Of a stretch of 27,495 nucleotides of DNA, positions 22,272-27,495 are shown in pieces (position 1 is the first letter of the stretch; each line of letters starts with the position of its first letter). Under the pieces are notes generated by a model. That model did no database searches. It was not told the origin of the DNA and was given only the letters and a program-made list of their open reading frames with translations. The DNA lies in the NCBI GenBank assembly GCA_021372535.1, contig JAJFUH010000011.1, positions 1 through 27,495 on the forward strand. The letters are read 5' to 3'. The position numbers and the translations under genes are program-made. Source of the DNA: a bacterium (GTDB lineage Bacteria > Latescibacterota > Latescibacteria > Latescibacterales > Latescibacteraceae).

Positions 22272-23965
22272 CAGAATTCTCTCCTCGCAAGCATCCGGGC
22301 GCCGATTTTCAGAGGAACCACGATTGCAGCCGCATTGAGAATCACCCCAAGAACGAGCGACACGATAATCGCCTTCTCCGGGTATTCTCCTCCCGAAACC
22401 AGAAAAACCGTGTACCGATAGAGCGGAACGGCAAGAAGCGTCATCATCATACCAATATATATGAGCGACAGAACGATAGTCAGGATACCGCCGGGACTCG
22501 TTGCGATTCTGCTCGGGTTACGCTCCGAAAAATCGGGAAATGCGGCTCCGAGCCCGACCGAAATGCAGGTCAGCCCGATGCTCATCACCATGATGCCCGC
22601 TGCGGTAAACAGGTAATACCATCCCTCGAACTTGAGAATAGCCCCGGAAAGAAGGGCAATCGGTTCGGCAATGAAAAGAAACGCGGCAAAAGCCGGAACG
22701 GATTTTGCCCGGAACAGTGTCGCGGTCGAAAGCGGCGCCGAGCCCAGAACCCAGAACGAATTGCTCTCGAGGCTTATCGACGGAAACACGAACCGTACCG
22801 CCAGCGTTGCGAGCACGAATCCGCAGAATCCGAAATTCATGACCGACAGAATGGCATGCCACCGCTCGTTGTTCAGATCGGCCGGGATAAGCCGGAGATT
22901 GAACAGGTAGAGCGCCATCAGCGCCAGGAGAAGCAGTATCTGCGCCCATTGGCTCGGTTCCCGGAGCAGAAGAATGATATCCTTCCGGAGGAGCGCCTGG
23001 CTCTGGCTCCGCGATGGTCCGGACAAAAATCCTTCCTTCCGCACTGCGCCGGCGACGGCTCTGTTCTTTTCGGCGAATGACCGCTCGTTTGAAATCTGCC
23101 ATGTTTTAAAATAGAGATGCTCACCCATTATCAGGAGAACCGACACGGCAAACAACGCGGATGAAACAAGCGCGGAAGTATAGATCGTAAAATCACGGTA
23201 ATTATGCAGAACGAGCGAGCGCAGACTCTGTATAAGCCAGAAATTAGGAGAAAAGGGATGAGCGTTCAGACGGAAATTGTTCAGAAACAGATTGAGAGCG
23301 CGATAATCTTCCGTGAAAGGAATGGCGAGCTGATTGGATTGCGAAAACCTTATGACCATTACCATGAATCCCGTAAAAAACAGTATACCGAGGAGAATAA
23401 GGTGCCGTAAACGTATATATTTTGACGCCAGAATCGACAGAAGGGCAAGTATCGTTCCGGCGGCTGTCGCATACACGATAAACGGGACGAGTACCAGAAA
23501 TCCGGTCAGCACATATTCGAATGCCCCGAACTTGCGGGCCTGGGCATATGCATGAAGAATAGGAATAGCCATGAACAGTATGGCCCATGAGCTGTATATG
23601 ATAATGTCAAGGTATTTGCTCATCAGCAGCGCATTTTCCGAGAGGGGTGTGCTGAAAAGGTACTCCGTCTCGGCGGAACGGAACAGCGATGCAAGCGCGG
23701 TCACAAAGCTCGATATAATGAGCATAAAGAAAAAAGCCATGAAACCCACGGAAACCAGGCGGTCAATGAGGAGATACCCGATTTCTTCCAGACTGACCAC
23801 ATATTTGAAAATAAGGCCGTGAAAGAAAAGGTACGAGCCATAGGAGAGAACGAGAAGAACGATACCCGTGGATATGTTCCGAATGAGCGCGCTTCTCCTG
23901 GTATCAAACACAATCGAGGAGAGTACTTTCATTTTTACGGAAAACAGCAACTGAACAGCCTGCAT
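22271..23965 (-). CDS. ABC-2-type exporter permease, double-length
   Basis: A 564-residue integral inner-membrane protein with about twelve hydrophobic segments in two clusters (roughly residues 28-275 and 325-555), separated by a polar loop. The second cluster opens with ALLRKDIILLLREPSQWAQILLLL, the usual start of an ABC-2 permease subunit. The first opens with a similar pattern (IVFDTRRSALIRNISTGIVLLV). It therefore looks like two permease units fused in one chain, able to pair with a homodimer of the adjacent ATPase. I chose the ATG at 23965, 7 nt after AGGGT; a GTG at 23974 would leave the Shine-Dalgarno overlapping the start. The stop overlaps the barrel gene by one base. No substrate can be inferred from the permease itself. 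Confidence 0.82.
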   Translation of the reverse strand: MQAVQLLFSVKMKVLSSIVFDTRRSALIRNISTGIVLLVLSYGSYLFFHGLIFKYVVSLEEIGYLLIDRLVSVGFMAFFFMLIISSFVTALASLFRSAETEYLFSTPLSENALLMSKYLDIIIYSSWAILFMAIPILHAYAQARKFGAFEYVLTGFLVLVPFIVYATAAGTILALLSILASKYIRLRHLILLGILFFTGFMVMVIRFSQSNQLAIPFTEDYRALNLFLNNFRLNAHPFSPNFWLIQSLRSLVLHNYRDFTIYTSALVSSALFAVSVLLIMGEHLYFKTWQISNERSFAEKNRAVAGAVRKEGFLSGPSRSQSQALLRKDIILLLREPSQWAQILLLLALMALYLFNLRLIPADLNNERWHAILSVMNFGFCGFVLATLAVRFVFPSISLESNSFWVLGSAPLSTATLFRAKSVPAFAAFLFIAEPIALLSGAILKFEGWYYLFTAAGIMVMSIGLTCISVGLGAAFPDFSERNPSRIATSPGGILTIVLSLIYIGMMMTLLAVPLYRYTVFLVSGGEYPEKAIIVSLVLGVILNAAAIVVPLKIGARMLARREF

Positions 23966-23985
23966 GATCGTCACCCTGATTGTTA

Positions 23986-24744
23986 TTACTCGAGGTATGC
24001 TGTCCTGGTGGTTTTTTCGGTCAGTTTCAGGAACAGCTCTTCGAGATTACCGCCTTCCATTTCCGCTTTCGATCTCAGATCATCGAGTGTTCCCTCGGCG
24101 GCAATGGAACCCTTGTGGATGATCGCCATCCGTCCGCACAGCTCCTGGACAACGGAAAGATCGTGCGACGACATGAACACGGTCGCTCCGTTCTGCCGGA
24201 TAAGGGTCAGCATATCCTTGAGAAGCCGCGCGCTCGGCGGGTCGAGCCCCACAGTCGGCTCGTCGACTATTATCAACTCGGGACGGTGAATGAACGCGGC
24301 GGACATCACGACTTTCTGTTTCATGCCATGCGAATACTCCTCAGTCCTCAGATCGATCCAGCCGTGCATCTCGAAAATATCGCTCAGCCAGTCGATCCGT
24401 TTTTCGACATCTTCAACGCTCATCCGGTACAATCCGCCGACAAACCGCAGAAATTCACGTCCCGTGAGCTTGCCGTAAATGAAAGGGCTGTCCGGAACAT
24501 ATCCCACAAGCGACCGTACGGCTATCGGGTCGTGTGATACATCCATGCCATTGATAAGAACCCTGCCCTCGTCCGGACGGATAAGGCCTATCATGGCTTT
24601 GATCGAAGTCGTTTTACCCGCCCCGTTGGGCCCGAGGTAACCGAAAAATTCGCCTTTTCTCACACGGAATGTAAGATTCGAAAGAGCGGTTGTCGATCCA
24701 TACCGTTTCGTGACACCCTCAAATATAACCATATTTTCTTCCAT
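23986..24744 (-). CDS. ABC transporter ATP-binding protein
   Basis: A 252-residue ABC ATPase. Walker A GPNGAGKT is at 38-45, a Q-loop-region substitute GYVPDSP at 81-87, the signature YSHGMKQK at 137-144, Walker B LIIVDEPTVGLD at 157-168 and the switch His194 in SSHDL. SHGMKQK in place of LSGGQ and the GTLDDL segment near the end are typical of ABC-2 exporters of the CcmA/NatA/YtrB kind. It would energise the fused permease encoded 20 nt downstream. The start is ATG, with CAGG 8 nt upstream overlapping the stop codon of the transglutaminase-like gene, 5 nt away. A second ATG four codons in also has GGAAG upstream, so the true start may be a few residues shorter. Confidence 0.92.
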   Translation of the reverse strand: MEENMVIFEGVTKRYGSTTALSNLTFRVRKGEFFGYLGPNGAGKTTSIKAMIGLIRPDEGRVLINGMDVSHDPIAVRSLVGYVPDSPFIYGKLTGREFLRFVGGLYRMSVEDVEKRIDWLSDIFEMHGWIDLRTEEYSHGMKQKVVMSAAFIHRPELIIVDEPTVGLDPPSARLLKDMLTLIRQNGATVFMSSHDLSVVQELCGRMAIIHKGSIAAEGTLDDLRSKAEMEGGNLEELFLKLTEKTTRTAYLE

Positions 24745-24749
24745 AACCG

Positions 24750-26264
24750 TTACCTGCAGGAATGTATTATCAGTGAAATGGAATTTATGATACGGAGCAG
24801 TTCGATAAGCTTGTCAAAATCTCCTCGCACCAGGGAAATATGGGTTGCATCGGCATTATCCTGCCCGAACGTGGGGTCCAGGTCATGCCATACTCCACCG
24901 ACGAAGACCGACGGCCAGCTGTGATACCGGAACGCGCTGTCCTTGTAGACCAGCCCGGTGTTGATCTGGGTGGGTATGCCGACCGAGCGGGCAAGAGCGG
25001 TGAAAAGCTTGGTGCGTTCATCACAGTCGCCCCGCATATCCCTGAGAATGTCCACCGAGCGGACAATGTCGAGCCCTTCCTCCTGTCTGACGCCCGAAAA
25101 CACCCACTGGTTCAGTGCATGCGCCATGTCGAGAGTATCGCTCACCGCGGTGGTGATGGTTCTGGCGGTTCTCCGGATACGGGCATCATAGGGCTGAATA
25201 TAATCGCTCATTCCCAGAAGCGACGTGTCGGCGGAAGCCAGTTTTATCTCGTCCATCAAATACTCTCCGCTGGTAAGTGGTTTATTAAAAATATCCATTA
25301 TCAGCGGATTTACCGAAATGATTTTTTTGTTCGATGTCGTTATGTCGATATTCGCGGCACGCATCCCCACAAATTCCACTTCGAGAAACGTTACATCACG
25401 CGGAGAGGAAATCTGCTGACGGGGAATGACCGCCAGCCGTTTGAGCCGGTCATTGCCGTAACTGACTTCGAGAGGGAGAAGAAAGACATTCTTGTCCATG
25501 GCTTTTTCGATGGTCAGGCTTCCCAGAATATCGCCGAATATCGGGATACCCGTGCTCTTAACCACCGCACCGTTGCTGTCGAGCCATAACGACGATTCAA
25601 TGTCTTTATAGAGCAAATCGTACCGCACTGTCCGGAACGTTCGTCCGCTTATCGTGACAATTTCGGGTCCCTTCCTTACACTGTGCACCAGATACCGTGA
25701 AAAATCGACCGGGTCGAAAATCTGCATGGTGAGCGCCTCGGTGTCGGCATTATGGAGAAAATAAGGAAGCGATACCGGCATCGTTATATGTTCGTTCACC
25801 GGGAAAAATCCTTTTCGCATCGCCGACAGCACATCTTTTTTGACACCGATAATGAGGCTGTCCTCCCTGACCTGGGCGCTGAAGTTATAGGTATGGTTTC
25901 CCGAGTCAAGGGTAAAATCCATATAGCGGGTAACGAGGGTTGTCGAGTCGATTCCGGTTACCGACTGGAGGAACACTTCACGGGACATTCCGGCGAGATT
26001 CAGTTTCAGTGTGACGTCCTCGCGGAATATTTTCATGTTTTTCCTGATATACTGTGTTTCGCTTTTATAACCGATTTTCTGGTCACCGAGGAAAATTCCG
26101 TAATACTGGCGCCGTGAGGCATCGAACTTGACATCGGCGCTGAAATACCCTAACTCTTCGTCCACATTTCTGATGTAATGGAGATAATACAGGGAGCCCA
26201 TGACAACGAGCCAGAAGATAAGCGAACCGACAAACAGATGCAGTATTCGCCGGGAAGAGGCCAT
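24750..26264 (-). CDS. Membrane-anchored transglutaminase-like cysteine protein
   Basis: A 504-residue protein with one N-terminal membrane helix (about 7-28), the rest probably periplasmic. Residues about 50-360 are beta-rich with repeated short motifs (IFLGDQKIGYKSETQYI; SLWLDSNGAVVKSTG) and no domain I can name with certainty. The C-terminal domain (about 370-480) is transglutaminase-like: Cys414 in RGDCDERTKLFTALARSVGIPT, His448 in FRYHSWPSVFV and Asp463 in HDLDPTFGQ give the Cys-His-Asp triad in the expected order. The frame is open to 26384, but I use the ATG at 26264, one base after the tsaC stop, with GGAGG 9 nt upstream. Such bacterial domains act as proteases, cross-linkers or amidases; the reaction here is unknown. 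It is followed immediately by an ABC ATPase gene. Confidence 0.82.
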   Translation of the reverse strand: MASSRRILHLFVGSLIFWLVVMGSLYYLHYIRNVDEELGYFSADVKFDASRRQYYGIFLGDQKIGYKSETQYIRKNMKIFREDVTLKLNLAGMSREVFLQSVTGIDSTTLVTRYMDFTLDSGNHTYNFSAQVREDSLIIGVKKDVLSAMRKGFFPVNEHITMPVSLPYFLHNADTEALTMQIFDPVDFSRYLVHSVRKGPEIVTISGRTFRTVRYDLLYKDIESSLWLDSNGAVVKSTGIPIFGDILGSLTIEKAMDKNVFLLPLEVSYGNDRLKRLAVIPRQQISSPRDVTFLEVEFVGMRAANIDITTSNKKIISVNPLIMDIFNKPLTSGEYLMDEIKLASADTSLLGMSDYIQPYDARIRRTARTITTAVSDTLDMAHALNQWVFSGVRQEEGLDIVRSVDILRDMRGDCDERTKLFTALARSVGIPTQINTGLVYKDSAFRYHSWPSVFVGGVWHDLDPTFGQDNADATHISLVRGDFDKLIELLRIINSISLIIHSCR

Positions 26265-26265
26265 A

Positions 26266-26871
26266 TTACAGAACCTCCAGTATACGTTCCCTGCCGATTG
26301 CGCCGATCCGGAGAAACTGCGGTGAATCTCCGGTAAGATCGATGACCGTGCTCGGTTCGCCATCGAGCTCTGCGGGGGTTTCAAGAATCATACCGGCGTG
26401 ACCGGAAAACAATTTCGCTGCCTGTTCATAGGTGGTCACAGGCATATCACCGGTCATATTGGCGCTCGTTGATACGACGGGGCTTCCAAACTCCCGTGAC
26501 AGGGCAGCGGCGACCGGATGCGGAGTCACGCGGAATGCTATTCCGCCGGAAGGGCCTCGAAGATGTGCCGGGAGCTTTTTTCCGGGACGTATCACAAGGG
26601 TGAGCGGCCCCGGCCAGAATGCATCGGCGCATCTCCGGGCAATGTCATCGAGCTTTCCGGCCCAGGACTCGACAGTTCCGAGCGTATCGGCAATGAGAAT
26701 AAACGGTTTTGACCGATCCCGCTTCTTCATCGATTGCACACGGGCGCATGCGGTACCGTTCAACGGATCGCATCCGATACCGTATACCGTCTCGGTCGGA
26801 TAGATGACGATTCCGCCGTTTCTCAGAATTTCCGCGGCGGTCTTCACCTGCTGCAGATCGATGCGGTTCAT
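26266..26871 (-). CDS. tsaC: Threonylcarbamoyl-AMP synthase (TsaC/YrdC/Sua5 family)
   Basis: A 201-residue enzyme that makes L-threonylcarbamoyl-AMP from threonine, bicarbonate and ATP, the first step of the universal t6A37 modification of ANN-decoding tRNAs. PTETVYGIG at 25-33 and MKKRDRSKPF at 48-57 are the conserved substrate/ATP-binding signatures; WPGPLTLV and STSAN follow in the right order. The length fits the single-domain YrdC/TsaC or YwlC type without the extra Sua5 domain. The ATG overlaps the purE stop (ATGA) and the stop is one base from the transglutaminase-like gene, so it is cotranscribed with both. The partners TsaB, TsaD and TsaE are not in the window. Confidence 0.93.
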   Translation of the reverse strand: MNRIDLQQVKTAAEILRNGGIVIYPTETVYGIGCDPLNGTACARVQSMKKRDRSKPFILIADTLGTVESWAGKLDDIARRCADAFWPGPLTLVIRPGKKLPAHLRGPSGGIAFRVTPHPVAAALSREFGSPVVSTSANMTGDMPVTTYEQAAKLFSGHAGMILETPAELDGEPSTVIDLTGDSPQFLRIGAIGRERILEVL

Positions 26872-27317
26872 CCTTTCATCTTCCGGCGGTAATCCTGTAA
26901 TTTCCGGTCGAGCTCATCATCGCCAAGCGCGAGTATCTCCACGGCAAGAAGCGCGGCGTTTCTCGCATTGGAAATCCCCACGACGGCGACGGGAACACCC
27001 TTTGGCATCTGAACGATTGAATAGAGCGCATCGACACCATTCAGGGGGCCTCCGCCTATCGGTATACCGATGACCGGGAGTGTCGTATGAGCAGCGATAA
27101 CACCCGGCAGCGCCGCCGCGAGTCCGGCGCCGGCTATGATGACTTTGATTCCCTTCGATGCCGCAGTCTGGGCAAATTCAGTCGTACGCTCCGGCTGACG
27201 GTGCGCGGAAAGCACCGCCGATTCATACGGAACGCCAAATTCATCGAGTATCTCGAATGCACCCTTCATCACTGCATCATCCGATGTGCTGCCATATACT
27301 ATGCCGACTTTCGCCAT
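26868..27317 (-). CDS. purE: 5-(carboxyamino)imidazole ribonucleotide mutase PurE
   Basis: A 149-residue cytoplasmic purine-biosynthesis enzyme that converts N5-CAIR to CAIR. GSTSDD at 9-14 (phosphate binding), SAHRQPE at 37-43 containing the catalytic His, and GAGLAAALPG at 63-72 are the class I PurE hallmarks. PVIGIPIGGG and the LNGVDALYSIVQMP segment complete the core. Class I normally partners with PurK, which is not seen here and may lie elsewhere. The length is slightly below the usual 160-170, mainly from a short N-terminus. GGGAG lies 8 nt upstream of the ATG and the purD stop is 16 nt away. Its stop overlaps tsaC. Confidence 0.95.
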   Translation of the reverse strand: MAKVGIVYGSTSDDAVMKGAFEILDEFGVPYESAVLSAHRQPERTTEFAQTAASKGIKVIIAGAGLAAALPGVIAAHTTLPVIGIPIGGGPLNGVDALYSIVQMPKGVPVAVVGISNARNAALLAVEILALGDDELDRKLQDYRRKMKG

Positions 27318-27333
27318 GTCCGCTCTCCCCTGC

Positions 27334-27495
27334 TCACAAGCTCCCGTTTATGTAACGCAGTGCCTTGTTCCCTATATCGCTCCGATAAAACGCATTTTTA
27401 AAGGAAATCAGTCCAGCCGCACGGTATGCCCGCTCACGGGCTTCGCTGAAATCTTTTCCCCATCCGGTAACTCCAAAAACCCGTCCCCCGGATGT
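27334..27495 (-). CDS. purD: Phosphoribosylamine-glycine ligase PurD, C-terminal fragment
   Basis: The last 53 codons of a gene continuing past the right edge of the window, ending with TGA at 27334-27336. The translated end TSGGRVFGVTGWGKDFSEARERAYRAA, followed by FYRSDIGNKAL, is characteristic of the C-terminal lobe of glycinamide ribonucleotide synthetase (PurD), which ligates glycine to phosphoribosylamine with ATP. Location directly upstream of purE supports the assignment. Nothing can be said about the catalytic ATP-grasp part, which is outside the window. Confidence 0.92.
   Translation of the reverse strand, partial: TSGGRVFGVTGWGKDFSEARERAYRAAGLISFKNAFYRSDIGNKALRYINGSL

Noticed and set aside
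24840-25589. 249-codon plus-strand open frame opposite the transglutaminase-like gene
   Set aside because: It is antisense to the catalytic domain of a real gene, with a composition typical of a shadow frame.
26265-26384. N-terminal extension of the transglutaminase-like protein by 40 codons
   Set aside because: It would overlap tsaC by about 119 nt, and the extension is low-quality sequence. The ATG at 26264 has GGAGG at the right distance and leads directly into the membrane anchor.
1-27495. Mobile element, prophage, CRISPR array or defence island
   Set aside because: I found no transposase, integrase, phage structural gene, regularly spaced repeats or toxin-antitoxin-like pair; the genes are chromosomal and collinear.

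Overview
The window reads as chromosome of a Gram-negative bacterium: it carries LptF and LptG (lipopolysaccharide export permeases), several predicted lipoproteins, a SPOR/transglycosylase peptidoglycan pair, outer-membrane barrel proteins and an ABC system. Two PorV/PorQ-family barrels and a secreted beta-propeller ending in a FlgD-Ig-like/T9SS-like tail with a YPNPF motif point to the FCB superphylum or a neighbouring candidate phylum (Latescibacterota- or KSB1-like). This placement is inferred from gene content only. I see no mobile elements, rRNA or tRNA genes, or CRISPR array, and gene density is very high.

Layout. (1) 1-2048, plus strand: the 3' end of a sugar-1-phosphate nucleotidyltransferase, a galactokinase/GalNAc-kinase-like GHMP kinase, and a small Fis-type HTH protein. 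(2) 2055-4411, minus strand: lptF-lptG with its own promoter, converging on the HTH gene with only 6 nt between stop codons. (3) 4589-5101, plus strand: a stand-alone nitroreductase. (4) 5167-20909, minus strand: 15 collinear genes, mostly abutting or overlapping. In transcription order they are a low-molecular-weight phosphatase, GT2 and GT4 glycosyltransferases, a DUF3108 protein, a SPOR lipoprotein, an MltD-like transglycosylase with three LysM domains, an Asp-box beta-propeller, two PorV-like barrels, TldD, TldE, an intramembrane site-2-type protease, two paralogous lipoproteins and a YibQ-like divergent polysaccharide deacetylase. A good sigma70-type promoter lies upstream at 21113-21141. 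(5) 21198-27495, minus strand: purD (partial), purE, tsaC, then a membrane-anchored transglutaminase-like protein, an ABC ATPase, a double-length ABC-2 permease and an outer-membrane barrel, with gaps of 20 nt or less or overlaps.

How the genes fit together. Most of the window concerns the cell envelope: LPS transport, LPS-core-type glycosyl transfer, peptidoglycan turnover, outer-membrane barrels and envelope proteolysis. The segments I consider least explained are the transglutaminase-ABC-barrel module (21198-26264), the tandem lipoprotein pair (6319-7657), the propeller/PorV overlap (12176-14699) and the HTH protein with a receiver-like but acidic-pocket-poor N-terminus (1563-2048). None can be called a new system from sequence reading alone. 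Many genes start with GTG or TTG codons supported by Shine-Dalgarno sequences, so several start sites below are deliberately shorter than the longest open frame.
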